Below are positions 16,672 through 25,678 of a stretch of 64,000 nucleotides of DNA, in pieces. Both the position numbers and the translations under genes were made by a program. Origin of the DNA: Streptomyces sp. NBC_01275 (GTDB lineage: Bacteria > Actinomycetota > Actinomycetes > Streptomycetales > Streptomycetaceae); the NCBI RefSeq assembly GCF_026340655.1, contig NZ_JAPEOZ010000001.1, positions 3,720,001-3,784,000 of the forward strand. The letters run 5' to 3'. Numbering within the stretch: position 1 is the stretch's first letter; the number at the start of each line of letters is the position of its first letter. The notes beneath the pieces are model-generated. The model was not told the origin of the DNA. It worked only from the letters and a program-made list of their open reading frames with translations, and did no database searches.

Positions 16672-17679
16672 TCAGGCGGCGGCCGGGCTCGACGCGACGG
16701 CGGACGGCGATGCCGGGGGTCCGGCGTCGACGGTGGTGGACGATCCTCCCGCCGGGGAGAGCGAGGAGGCGGGCGACGGATCAGCGGGCGGCGGCGAGGA
16801 CGCCGGCGGCGGCGTCGCGGAGGGCGTCGGCGCGACGACCGGGCTGCTCGGACCCGGCGTCGAGGAGGCCCCGCCCGTGGCCGCCGCGCTGGGCCGGACG
16901 GTCCCGCTCGTCGAGGGCCGGGCCGCCGGGGATCCGCTCGGCGGCGCCGCGCTGCCCGACGCGTGGGGCGCGCTGCTCGCTCCCGGCTTGGCCGGCACCA
17001 CGCCGGAAGCGGAGGCGGTCACGCCCGGGATGCCGGGCACCACGACGCCCGAGCCCCCGGAGGTCGGATCGGCGGAGCCGCTGGGCGCCGGGGAGTCGTC
17101 GACCTTGCCGGCCGGCTTGTCCTCGGCCTGGCCCGGCACCGGCACCGGCAGCCAGGGCGCGCCGGCGTTGCCCGACAGGAGCGTGGCGACGATGAGGACG
17201 GCGTAGGCCCCGCACGCGGTGCCCACGAGGATGCCGATGCGGCGGAACGTACGGCTGCGGCGGCCCGACTCGTCCACGAAGACGGGGACGTCGGAGGCGG
17301 CTCCCTCCTGGCCGTCGGCCCGCCCCTTCTGCAGCGGGTCGAGCTGGACGGTCACCTCGGCCGGGTCGTGCCCGTTCCCGTCCGCTGCGTCGCCGTCCGG
17401 CACTCTCGCGTGAGCCCCGCCGGGCTCTTCCCCCCAGGGATCCCGGAGGTCGCTCGACCGTTCGTTTTCGGAAAGGGTGTTCGAGGTTGTCGGGCGCTCG
17501 TTTTCGAGTGGTACGTCGAGTAGGGCACGGTATCTTCCGTTCCACCCCGATCCACCCGTCAAGGGCCGATTCCCTGCCTCGGGAAGCCTCTGGGCCCCCA
17601 CTCCCATGACCGGCACATCCCGGGTCGGAGGAGCCACCTCGGGCCACTCCGGTTGGGCGTCTTCCCGCCATTTCTTCAC
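16672..17679 (-). CDS. matA: MatA-like membrane protein with Pro/Ser/Ala-rich exterior
   Basis: A 335-residue protein, starting from the GTG at 17679 (VKKWREDAQPEW), which has GGGGAAAGAG upstream. A ~145-residue hydrophilic cytoplasmic part is followed by RRIGILVGTACGAYAVLIVA, a single membrane helix. The long Ser/Pro/Ala/Thr-rich C-terminus (PAPSGSADPTSGGSG, PSPASSLSPAGG) probably spans the wall. Position upstream of matB on the same strand and this architecture match S. coelicolor MatA, needed with MatB for PNAG-like polymer and mycelial aggregation. No catalytic motif is visible. The gap to matB is unusually long, so the two may be separate transcripts. An ATG at 17733 is an alternative start. 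Confidence 0.7.
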   Translation of the reverse strand: MKKWREDAQPEWPEVAPPTRDVPVMGVGAQRLPEAGNRPLTGGSGWNGRYRALLDVPLENERPTTSNTLSENERSSDLRDPWGEEPGGAHARVPDGDAADGNGHDPAEVTVQLDPLQKGRADGQEGAASDVPVFVDESGRRSRTFRRIGILVGTACGAYAVLIVATLLSGNAGAPWLPVPVPGQAEDKPAGKVDDSPAPSGSADPTSGGSGVVVPGIPGVTASASGVVPAKPGASSAPHASGSAAPPSGSPAARPSTSGTVRPSAAATGGASSTPGPSSPVVAPTPSATPPPASSPPPADPSPASSLSPAGGSSTTVDAGPPASPSAVASSPAAA

Positions 17680-17836
17680 GTGTGCTCTTTCCCCCCACGG
17701 AACTGTTCCGGGTACGCGAACGACCCTGAGCACACGTCGACGAACCGGGCCCCCACCCAGTCCCCGCGCCCCTTTTACCCCACTGTGCTCAGGTCGACGA
17801 ATCTAGCGCAGGCGTGGGCCCTGTGTTCGCGATGTG

Positions 17837-18832
17837 TCATTTGTGGATAGAAGTCATGTTCATGTCTATGGCCGGAATCCACCCCTCGACAGGCCTCCGA
17901 AGCCATCCCTCCGCGACCCCGATCGCGACCCCCGCCCGTCTAAGCGCGTCGAGAGCCGGATGGACCAGCCCCTTTCGCCACACCAGCGACACGGGCGACA
18001 AAGGGACCGGATCGACGAGGGGTCGCAACACCGTTCCAGGCATGGCCGGAAAGTCCACCACCACGAGGACCGGATTGCCCGCTTTCGCCATGATTCGTTG
18101 AAACTCCTCGTCCCCGACGGCGAGCGGAGCGGGGGGCGCGACCGCGATGCCGCGCCCCTCGAACAGCCGGCGGGCGAGGTCGGTCCACTCGGGCGTGCGC
18201 GGGTTGCCCGCGCCCGCGTACACGCTCTCTCCGGCCAGCTCGGCCAGCGGCACCTGCGCGCGCGAGGCGAGCCGATGCCCCTCGGGCAGCAGGACGGCCA
18301 TCGGCTCGTAGCGCACGATCTGATGGTCCAACCCGGCCCGCAGCGCCGGATCCAGGCCCGCGTACCGGCCGAACGACGCGTCCAGCCGCCCCGCGAGGAT
18401 CTCGGCCGCGGCGCCGGTGAGCCCGCTCTCGTAGCGGGCCATCAGCTCCTGCTCGGGGGCGAGTTCACGGGCCCGGTGCAGCACGCGCCGCCCGGTGACC
18501 AGGCCGGGCGTGTTCAGGTCGACCAGCAGGGGCCGGGCCCGTCCGAAGGCGGCGATCAGCTCCTCCTGCGCCTGGAGCACCCGGCGCGCCAGCGGGACCA
18601 GTCGCTCCCCGTCCGGGGTGAGCGTCACCTGCCGGGTGGTCCGCACGAACAGTTCGACGCCCAACTCCCGCTCCAGTCGCCGTACATCGCGGCTCAGCGC
18701 CTGCTGGGCGACGTAGAGGCGGGCCGCGGCGCGGGTGAAGTGGAGGTCCTCGGCCACGGCGAGGAAGGCGCGCAGGAGCCGCGGGTCGAGGTGGGCGTGG
18801 GCGTGGGCGTGGGCATGGTCATGACCGGGCAT
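17837..18832 (-). CDS. LysR-family transcriptional regulator with His-rich N-terminus
   Basis: A 331-residue LTTR. The N-terminal helix-turn-helix reads LLRAFLAVAEDLHFTRAAAR and QQALSRDVRRLERELGVELF. The remainder is the substrate-binding-protein-like effector domain. It is divergent from an MFS transporter gene with an 83-bp gap, the classic arrangement for an LTTR controlling its neighbour. It is odd in having MPGHDHAHAHAHAHLDP at the N-terminus, five alternating His residues encoded by a GTGGGC hexamer repeat (about 18790-18814). The effector is unknown. Confidence 0.9.
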   Translation of the reverse strand: MPGHDHAHAHAHAHLDPRLLRAFLAVAEDLHFTRAAARLYVAQQALSRDVRRLERELGVELFVRTTRQVTLTPDGERLVPLARRVLQAQEELIAAFGRARPLLVDLNTPGLVTGRRVLHRARELAPEQELMARYESGLTGAAAEILAGRLDASFGRYAGLDPALRAGLDHQIVRYEPMAVLLPEGHRLASRAQVPLAELAGESVYAGAGNPRTPEWTDLARRLFEGRGIAVAPPAPLAVGDEEFQRIMAKAGNPVLVVVDFPAMPGTVLRPLVDPVPLSPVSLVWRKGLVHPALDALRRAGVAIGVAEGWLRRPVEGWIPAIDMNMTSIHK

Positions 18833-18915
18833 CCGGCGAACTTACAACGCTGGTGCGTGAATCGGCGCCCAGCAGGTGTTGGACCCCTTGATCACCGGCG
18901 GGCGACGGTTGCCCC

Positions 18916-20124
18916 ATGCCGCACCCGACCCGACGCGAGACCCCCCTCGCCCCCTACCGCCGCCTCCTCGCCGTCCCCGGCGCCCGCGCCTTCACCGTCG
19001 GCAACCTCCTCGCCCGCCTCCCCGCGGGCATGTTCGGCGTGAGCGCGATCGTGATGATCGCCGGCACCCGCGGCTCGTACGCCCTGGCCGGCGCCGTCAC
19101 CGCGACCGGGCTCGCCGCGACCGCGCTCGTCGCGCCCTGGATCGCCCGGCTCGTCGACCGCCACGGCCAGGCCCGGATCGCCGTGCCGGCCACCCTGGTC
19201 GCGGCGCTCGGCAGCCTCGCACTGGTGCTGTGCGTCCGGTACGACGCCCCGGACTGGACCCTGTTCGCCGCGTACGCGGCCACCGCCACGACGCCCAACA
19301 CCGGCGGCATGTCCCGCGCCCGCTGGAGCCATCTGCTCGACGGCGACCCCGCCGCCCTGCACACCGCGAACTCCTTCGAACAGGCCGCCGACGAGCTGTG
19401 CTTCATGCTGGGCCCGGTGCTCGCGGCCTTCCTGTGCGGCACGCTCTTCCCGGAGTCGGGCACGCTGGTCGGCGCGGCCCTGCTGGTGACGGGCATCCTG
19501 GTGTTCGCCGCCCAGCGCGCGACCGAGCCGCCGCCGCACCCCCGGCCGAAGGCCGGATCGTCCCCGCTCCGCGCCCCCGGCGTCCCGCCTCTCCTCGCCG
19601 TCTGCCTCGCCCTGGGGGCGGTGTTCGGCGCGACGGAGGTCGTCACGATCGCGTTCGCGGACGAGCACGGGCGCCGTACGGCGGCGGGCGCCGTCCTCGC
19701 GCTCCAGGCGGCCGGGTCGTGCGGCGCCGGTCTCGTCTACGGAGCGATGCGGCCGTCCGGATCCGCCGCACGCCGACACCCCCGGTGCGTGGCCGCGATG
19801 ACCGCGCTGCTGACGCTCCCCCTCCTCGCGGCGGCCGGCGCCGGCTCGCTCCCGCTGCTGGCCGGCGCGCTGCTGGCGGCCGGGACGGCGACCGCGCCGA
19901 CGATGGTCACCACCATGGCCCTGGTCCAGGAACGCACCCCCGAGGGCCGCCTCAACGAGGGCATGACGCTGGCGGTGACCGGTCTGCTCGGCGGCATCGC
20001 CTGCGGCAGCGCGACCGGCGGATGGATGGTGGAACACGTCTCCCCCGCGGCCGGGTTCGCCGTGCCGGTCGTCGCCTCGGCCATCGCCCTGCTCGTCTCG
20101 GGCAATTCCCGCGCACCCCATTGA
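18916..20124 (+). CDS. MFS transporter
   Basis: A 402-residue major facilitator with about 12 predicted helices. It starts MPHPTRRETPLAPYRRLLAV, and the first helices contain GNLLARLPAGMFGVSAIVMI. The loop 2-3 motif is degenerate (RLVDRHGQARI, compare GxLaDrxGrkr). The family resembles actinobacterial efflux-type transporters of unknown substrate. It is divergent from the LysR gene, which probably regulates it. The downstream sugar operon starts 188 bp later on the same strand but has its own operators, so it is likely a separate unit. Confidence 0.85.
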   Translation: MPHPTRRETPLAPYRRLLAVPGARAFTVGNLLARLPAGMFGVSAIVMIAGTRGSYALAGAVTATGLAATALVAPWIARLVDRHGQARIAVPATLVAALGSLALVLCVRYDAPDWTLFAAYAATATTPNTGGMSRARWSHLLDGDPAALHTANSFEQAADELCFMLGPVLAAFLCGTLFPESGTLVGAALLVTGILVFAAQRATEPPPHPRPKAGSSPLRAPGVPPLLAVCLALGAVFGATEVVTIAFADEHGRRTAAGAVLALQAAGSCGAGLVYGAMRPSGSAARRHPRCVAAMTALLTLPLLAAAGAGSLPLLAGALLAAGTATAPTMVTTMALVQERTPEGRLNEGMTLAVTGLLGGIACGSATGGWMVEHVSPAAGFAVPVVASAIALLVSGNSRAPH

Positions 20125-20154
20125 CGCACTCACAGCCGCCCCCATACCTTCGCC

Positions 20155-20172
20155 CGTCGAAGCGCTTCGACG
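20155..20172. promoter_or_regulatory. LacI-type operator 1 of the alpha-xyloside operon
   Basis: CGTCGAAGCGCTTCGACG is a perfect 18-bp palindrome with the central CG typical of LacI-family sites. Its centre is 23 bp from operator 2. Confidence 0.75.
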
Positions 20173-20177
20173 TCACG

Positions 20178-20195
20178 CGTCGAATCGATTCGACG
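20178..20195. promoter_or_regulatory. LacI-type operator 2 of the alpha-xyloside operon
   Basis: CGTCGAATCGATTCGACG is a perfect 18-bp palindrome that differs from operator 1 only at the two symmetric inner positions. A third half-site CGTCGAA begins at 20201, again 23 bp further on, with a degenerate right half. The array lies 117-160 bp upstream of the binding-protein start. Confidence 0.75.
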
Positions 20196-20231
20196 AGCTG
20201 CGTCGAACGCCGCGTGACACCCGTTCCTGCC

Positions 20232-20285
20232 TTGAGAACAGCCTCGGAACAGCCTTGAGAACAGCCTTGAGAACGGCCTCGAGAA
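20232..20285. repeat. Tandem 11-12-bp repeat in the leader of the alpha-xyloside operon
   Basis: Four to five copies of TTGAGAACAGCC-like units lie between the operator array and the ribosome site of the binding-protein gene. One copy lacks a base. Confidence 0.75.
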
Positions 20286-20311
20286 CCATCCGACTCCCCC
20301 GGAGGCACAGG

Positions 20312-21622
20312 ATGTTGACGGCAAGAAGGCTCATCAGCAGGCGTGTGACGGCGAGTGCGGCGGCGGCCCTGGCGGGCAGCCTGCTCCTGGCCTCCTGCGG
20401 CGGCTCGGGCGGCGGCGGGTCCTCCGACGCCAAGACCCTGCGCCTGTGGCACTACGAGGGCCCGACCAGCGCGATGGGCGTCGCCTGGGCGGCGGCGATC
20501 AAGGAGTTCGAGGCCACGCATCCGGGCGTGCAGGTGAAGTTCGAGGAGAAGAGCTTCGACCAGATCCAGAAGACCGCCCCGATGGTTCTCAACTCCTCCG
20601 ACGCCCCCGACCTCATGGAGTACAACAAGGGCAACGCGACGGCGGGCCTGCTGTCCAAGCAGGGCCTGCTGACCGACCTCACCGCCGAGGCGACGAAACG
20701 CGGCTGGGACCAGCTGATCGGCCCCGGCGTGCGCACCACCAGCCAGTACGACGCGGACGGCGTGATGGGCTCCGGCAAGTGGTACGGCGTGCCCGACTAC
20801 GCCGAGTACACGATGGTCTACTTCAACAAGGACCTGTTCGCGAAGTACAAGCTCGCCGAGCCGAAGACGTTCGACGACCTGACCGCGGCGATGGACAGGT
20901 TCGTGGCCGAGGGCATCACCCCGCTCGCGAACTCCGGCGCCGAGTACCTCGCCCAGCAGTACCTCTACCAGCTGGCCCTGTCCAAGGCCGACCGCTCCTG
21001 GGTCGACTCCTACGAGCTGTACCAGGGCAAGGCCGACTTCCACGACGCGGCCTGGACGTACGCGGCCGACACCTTCGCCGACTGGGTGAAGAAGGGCTAC
21101 CTCGGCAAGAAGTCCAGCGGCGCCACGGCCGAACAGGCGGGCGTCTCCTTCATCCAGGGCAAGGCGCCGATCCTGTTCTCCGGCAGCTGGTGGTACGGCC
21201 GCTTCCAGACGGAGGCCACGTTCGACTGGGGCACCGCCCTGTGGCCCGACTCGAACCTCACCCTCGGCTCCGGCGGCAACCTCTGGGTCGTCCCCAAGAG
21301 CGCCGACAACAAGGAACTCGCCTACGACTTCATCGACATCACCCTGTCGAAGAAGATCCAGAACCTGCTCGGCAACAAGGGCGGAGTCCCGGTCGCGGCC
21401 GACCCGAACGCCGTCACCGACCCCAAGGCCAAGGAACTCATCGCGAACTTCAACACCCTCTCCGACCGCGACGGCCTGGCCTTCTACCCCGACTGGCCGG
21501 TCCCCGGCTTCTACGACGTCCTCGTCTCCGAGACGCAGAAGCTGCTCACCGGCGGCGAGAAACCGGACGCCTACCTGGACGCGCTGCAGAAGGCGTACGA
21601 CAAGGGCGTACCGAAACGATGA
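20312..21622 (+). CDS. Sugar ABC transporter substrate-binding lipoprotein (alpha-xyloside operon)
   Basis: A 436-residue family 1 solute-binding lipoprotein. MLTARRLISRRVTASAAAAL leads to the lipobox LLLASC with Cys at about residue 29, then a Gly/Ser linker. The mature part (LRLWHYEGPTSAMGVAWAAA, VPDYAEYTMVYFNKDLF, SGSWWYGRFQ) is typical of oligosaccharide binding proteins. The ATG at 20312 has GGAGG 8 nt upstream. It is the first gene of a five-gene operon with ATGA overlaps. Substrate is inferred from the GH31 enzyme in the operon: probably alpha-xylosylated oligosaccharides such as xyloglucan fragments or isoprimeverose. Confidence 0.9.
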   Translation: MLTARRLISRRVTASAAAALAGSLLLASCGGSGGGGSSDAKTLRLWHYEGPTSAMGVAWAAAIKEFEATHPGVQVKFEEKSFDQIQKTAPMVLNSSDAPDLMEYNKGNATAGLLSKQGLLTDLTAEATKRGWDQLIGPGVRTTSQYDADGVMGSGKWYGVPDYAEYTMVYFNKDLFAKYKLAEPKTFDDLTAAMDRFVAEGITPLANSGAEYLAQQYLYQLALSKADRSWVDSYELYQGKADFHDAAWTYAADTFADWVKKGYLGKKSSGATAEQAGVSFIQGKAPILFSGSWWYGRFQTEATFDWGTALWPDSNLTLGSGGNLWVVPKSADNKELAYDFIDITLSKKIQNLLGNKGGVPVAADPNAVTDPKAKELIANFNTLSDRDGLAFYPDWPVPGFYDVLVSETQKLLTGGEKPDAYLDALQKAYDKGVPKR

Positions 21623-22545
21623 AGTTGCGCACCCCTCGCGACTCCACGTCCCGTGACTCCTACGGTCTGTTCCTGCTCCCCGGTGTGCTGGCCTTCCTGG
21701 CCGTGATCGTCGTCCCGTTCCTGATGAACACGGGCGTGAGCTTCACCGACTGGCAGGGCGTGGGCGCCCCGTCGTGGTCCGGGCTCGCCAACTACCGGGA
21801 GCTGATGGACGACGCGGACTTCTGGGAGAGCTTTCGGCACAGCCTCTTCATGGTCGTCGCGATGGCGGCCGTGCCGACGGCGGTCGGACTGGTCCTGGCG
21901 GCCGCCCTGTTCGACTACGTCGGCAAGCACTTCGGCAGCCGGATCACGGCGGTCCTGCGCGCCTGCTTCTACCTCCCGCAGGTGCTGCCGATCGCGGTCG
22001 CCGGCATCGTCTGGAGCTGGATCCTCGCCCCCGACGACGGGTCGCTCAACGCACTGCTGAAGGCCGTCGGGCTCGGCTCCTGGCAGCAGGACTGGCTCGG
22101 CGACCCGGACCTCGCGCTGTACAGCGTGATGGGCGTGCTGGTGTGGGTGCAGCTCGGCTTCCCGCTGGTCGTCTTCATGGCGGGCCTGCAACGCGTCGAC
22201 CCGCAGCTGTACGAGGCGGCCGAGCTGGACGGCGCCGGCTGGTGGCGCCGCTTCCGGCACATCACGCTGCCCCAGATCCGCCCGGAGGTCTACGTCGTGC
22301 TGACCTGGTGCACGATCGCCGCGCTGAAGGTGTTCGGCGCGGTGTACGTCCTGACGAAGGGCGGGCCGGGCGGCGCGACGAGCGTCCCCTCCTACTTCGC
22401 CTTCAGCACCTTCTTCGAGAAGACCCAGGTCGGCTACGGCGCCGCGATCTCCACGGTCCTCACCGTGATCATCCTCGCCCTGTCCGTCATCGGCCTGAGA
22501 CTCCAGACCCGCACGGAGGACGCCGAAGAAGGGACACGCACATGA
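21619..22545 (+). CDS. Sugar ABC transporter permease (MalF type)
   Basis: A 308-residue permease with six predicted helices. The EAA loop is seen as YEAAELDGAGWWRRFRHITLPQIRPE, the site that docks the ATPase. It overlaps the binding-protein stop by ATGA and the next permease in the same way, so expression is tightly coupled. No ATPase is encoded in the operon. A shared MsiK-type ATPase is the usual Streptomyces solution. Confidence 0.92.
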   Translation: MKLRTPRDSTSRDSYGLFLLPGVLAFLAVIVVPFLMNTGVSFTDWQGVGAPSWSGLANYRELMDDADFWESFRHSLFMVVAMAAVPTAVGLVLAAALFDYVGKHFGSRITAVLRACFYLPQVLPIAVAGIVWSWILAPDDGSLNALLKAVGLGSWQQDWLGDPDLALYSVMGVLVWVQLGFPLVVFMAGLQRVDPQLYEAAELDGAGWWRRFRHITLPQIRPEVYVVLTWCTIAALKVFGAVYVLTKGGPGGATSVPSYFAFSTFFEKTQVGYGAAISTVLTVIILALSVIGLRLQTRTEDAEEGTRT

Positions 22546-23366
22546 GGACGGCTCTGCGCCGCTACCCGGTCCTGATCGCCCTCTGCCTGGCCGCCCTCCT
22601 CATGGTCGTGCCGTTCCTGATCGTCGCGGTGAACGCGGTCAAGTCGCCCACGGAGTACTCCCGCAACGGCCCGCTCGGCCTCCCCGACGGCCTCTACCTG
22701 GACGGCCTGAAGGACTTCTGGGAACGGGTCGACTACAGCCAGAAGCTGCTCAACTCGGTGCTGATCAGCGGCTCGGTGGCGGTCGGGGCCGTGTTCCTCT
22801 CCGTCCTGAACGCGTACGCGATCGGCATCGGAAGGATCAAGGGCCGCACCTGGGTCCTGGCCTTCTTCGTCCTGGCGAACATGCTCCCGCAGGAGGCGCT
22901 GGTCTACCCGCTCTACTACCTGAGCAAGCAGGTCGGCCTGTACGACACGAGGTTGAGCGTGATCATCGTCTTCACGGTGATCCAGACGGCCTTCGGCACC
23001 TATCTGCTCTCCTCCGTCCTCGGCCGGTTCCCCCGGGAGATCATCGAGGCGGCCCGCATCGACGGCGCGAACAGGTGGCAGGTGCTGTGGCGGATCGTCG
23101 TCCCCGTCAGCCGCCCCACCCTCGGCGTGCTGCTGGTCTTCTTCTTCGTCTGGACCTGGAACGAGTTCCTGCTCCCGCTGGTCATGCTGATCTCCAACGA
23201 CCAGCAGACCGTGTCGGTGGCCCTCGGCGTCCTCCAGGGCCAGCGGCTGATGGACGCCACGATGACCAACGCGGCCGCCCTGCTCGGCGTGCTCCCCGCT
23301 CTCGTCTTCTTCCTCGTCTTCCAGCGCACGCTCACCCGCGGCATCGCGGTGGGCGCCGTGAAGTAA
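22542..23366 (+). CDS. Sugar ABC transporter permease (MalG type)
   Basis: A 274-residue permease. MRTALRRYPVLIALCLAALL begins TM1. The EAA motif reads IIEAARIDGANRWQVLWRIV. It ends FQRTLTRGIAVGAVK, the standard C-terminus of the MalG type. It starts within the stop of the upstream permease (ATGA) and is followed 11 bp later by the GH31 gene. It forms the heteromeric channel with the 21619 product. Confidence 0.93.
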   Translation: MRTALRRYPVLIALCLAALLMVVPFLIVAVNAVKSPTEYSRNGPLGLPDGLYLDGLKDFWERVDYSQKLLNSVLISGSVAVGAVFLSVLNAYAIGIGRIKGRTWVLAFFVLANMLPQEALVYPLYYLSKQVGLYDTRLSVIIVFTVIQTAFGTYLLSSVLGRFPREIIEAARIDGANRWQVLWRIVVPVSRPTLGVLLVFFFVWTWNEFLLPLVMLISNDQQTVSVALGVLQGQRLMDATMTNAAALLGVLPALVFFLVFQRTLTRGIAVGAVK

Positions 23367-23377
23367 GGACCCCCCAC

Positions 23378-25678
23378 ATGAAGTTCTCCGACGGTTACTG
23401 GCTGCTGCGCGAGGGCGTCACCGCGGCCCACCCGGCCGAGGTCCTCGACGTCGTCGAGTCGGACGGCGCGCTGGAGCTGCACGCGCCGACCCGGCCCGTC
23501 CGCAGCCGCGGCGACCTGATGACGGGACCCGTCATGACGATCAAGGTCCACACCCCGATGCCCGACGTCATCGGCCTCACCCTGACCCACTTCACCGGCG
23601 AACGCCCGCGCGAGCCGGCCTTCGACCTCACCGAGGAGGCGCCCGCCCCCCGACTCTCCCACGACGCCGACCAGGCGACCCTGACGTCCGGCGCGCTCTC
23701 GGTCCGGGTGACCCGCTCCGGCCCCTGGCGCGTGGAGTTCCTCGCCCACGGCCGCGTCCTGACCGCCAGCGGCCCCAAGGGCATGGGCATCATGCGGGAC
23801 GCGGCCACCGGCGGCCACTATCTGCGCGAACAGCTCGACCTCGGCGTCGGCACGAGCGTGTACGGCCTGGGCGAACGCTTCGGGCCGCTGGTCAGGAACG
23901 GCCAGGTCGTCGACGTATGGAACGCCGACGGCGGCACGGCGACCGAGCAGGCCTACAAGAACGTCCCGTTCTACCTCACCGACGCCGGCTACGGCGTCTT
24001 CGTCGACCACCCGGGCAAGGTCTCCTTCGAGGTCGGCTCGGAGACCGTCTCACGGGTCCAGTTCAGCGCCGAGACACAGGAGCTGACGTACTACGTCATC
24101 CACGGCCCCACCCCGAAGGACGTCCTGCGCCGGTACACGGCCCTCACCGGCCGGCCGGCGCTCCCGCCGGACTGGTCGTTCGGCCTGTGGCTGTCGACGT
24201 CGTTCACCACGTCGTACGACGAGGAGACGGTGACCTCGTTCATCGAGGGCATGCGAGAGCGTGAACTCCCGCTCTCCGTCTTCCACTTCGACTGCTTCTG
24301 GATGCGGGAGTTCCACTGGTGCGACTTCCGGTGGGACCCGCGGGTGTTCCCGGACCCGGAGGGGATGCTGGCCCGGCTGAAGGCGAAGGGCCTGCACGTC
24401 AGCGTGTGGATCAACCCCTACATCGCGCAGCGCTCGCCGCTCTTCGCGGAGGGCGTGGAGCTCGGGCATCTGCTGAGGCGGCCCGACGGCAGCGTCTGGC
24501 AGTGGGACCTGTGGCAGCCCGGCATGGCGCTCGTCGACTTCACCAGCGCCGCCGCCCGGGAGTGGTACGCGGCGAAGCTGGAGGCCCTGCTCGCGCAGGG
24601 CGTCGACTGCTTCAAGACCGACTTCGGCGAGCGGGTACCCCTCGACGTGGCGTGGTCGGACGGGTCGGACCCGGAGCGGATGCACAACTACTACGCCTAC
24701 CTCTACAACCGGACCGTCTTCGACGTGCTGCGCAAGCACCGGGGCGAGGGCGAGGCGGTCGTCTTCGCACGCTCGGCGACCACCGGCAGCCAGCAGTTCC
24801 CGGTGCACTGGGGCGGCGACTGCGAGGCGACCTACGCGTCGATGGCGGAGTCGCTGCGCGGCGGACTCTCCCTGGGCCTCTCCGGGTTCGGCTTCTGGAG
24901 CCACGACATCGGCGGCTTCGAGGGCACCCCGACCCCGGCCCTGTTCAAACGATGGCTGGCCTTCGGGCTGCTCTCCTCCCACAGCCGCCTGCACGGCAGC
25001 TCCTCCTACCGCGTGCCCTGGCTGTTCGACGACGAGTCGGTGGACGTCCTGCGCCACTTCACCCGCCTGAAGCTGCGCCTCATGCCCTACCTCTACGAGG
25101 CCGCCCGCGTCGCCCACGAGGAGGGCACGCCGATGATGCGGGCGATGGTCCTGGAGTTCCCGGAGGATCCCGGCTGCGCGCACCTGGAACGGCAGTACAT
25201 GCTCGGCCCGGACCTGCTGGTCGCGCCGGTCTTCAGCGACGAGGGGGACGTGACGTACTACGTCCCCGAGGGCGCCTGGACCCACTACGTCACCGGCCGA
25301 ACGGTCACCGGGCCGCGCTGGGTGCGCGAGCGCCACGGGTTCCTCGGCGTGCCGCTGCTGGTGCGTCCCGGCGCGGTGCTCCCCGTCGGCGCCCACGCCG
25401 ACCGGCCCGACTACCCGCACGCCGACGGGGTCACCCTGCGCACCTACGGCCTGGAGCGGGGCGCCCAGGTCACAGTGCGGGTCGGAGACGTCGCCTTCAC
25501 CGTCGTACGGGAAGGGGACACACTGCGGGCGTCCTCCAGCGACCCCGTCGCGCCGTGGGCGCTGGCGGCCGGGGACCGCGTCGCGCGGGCGGAGACGGGC
25601 ACGGGGTTCCTGACGCTGGAACTCCCCGACGACCCGGAGCCGGCCGGGCGGGACGGGCAGGAGGGCGGGCAGCGCTGA
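23378..25678 (+). CDS. yicI: Alpha-xylosidase, GH31 (YicI-like)
   Basis: A 766-residue cytoplasmic glycosidase that releases terminal alpha-xylose. The region FHFDCFWMREFHWCDFRWDP and VWINPYIAQRSPLF is almost the YicI sequence. The nucleophile motif KTDFGER puts Asp at residue 415, and HWGGDC puts the acid/base Asp at 481, one residue before the YicI numbers (416, 482). The Phe/Trp-rich YicI pattern favours alpha-xylosidase over alpha-glucosidase. The start at 23378 follows the permease stop by 11 bp. The stop overlaps the lacI start (TGATG). It has no signal peptide, consistent with hydrolysis after import. Confidence 0.92.
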   Translation: MKFSDGYWLLREGVTAAHPAEVLDVVESDGALELHAPTRPVRSRGDLMTGPVMTIKVHTPMPDVIGLTLTHFTGERPREPAFDLTEEAPAPRLSHDADQATLTSGALSVRVTRSGPWRVEFLAHGRVLTASGPKGMGIMRDAATGGHYLREQLDLGVGTSVYGLGERFGPLVRNGQVVDVWNADGGTATEQAYKNVPFYLTDAGYGVFVDHPGKVSFEVGSETVSRVQFSAETQELTYYVIHGPTPKDVLRRYTALTGRPALPPDWSFGLWLSTSFTTSYDEETVTSFIEGMRERELPLSVFHFDCFWMREFHWCDFRWDPRVFPDPEGMLARLKAKGLHVSVWINPYIAQRSPLFAEGVELGHLLRRPDGSVWQWDLWQPGMALVDFTSAAAREWYAAKLEALLAQGVDCFKTDFGERVPLDVAWSDGSDPERMHNYYAYLYNRTVFDVLRKHRGEGEAVVFARSATTGSQQFPVHWGGDCEATYASMAESLRGGLSLGLSGFGFWSHDIGGFEGTPTPALFKRWLAFGLLSSHSRLHGSSSYRVPWLFDDESVDVLRHFTRLKLRLMPYLYEAARVAHEEGTPMMRAMVLEFPEDPGCAHLERQYMLGPDLLVAPVFSDEGDVTYYVPEGAWTHYVTGRTVTGPRWVRERHGFLGVPLLVRPGAVLPVGAHADRPDYPHADGVTLRTYGLERGAQVTVRVGDVAFTVVREGDTLRASSSDPVAPWALAAGDRVARAETGTGFLTLELPDDPEPAGRDGQEGGQR

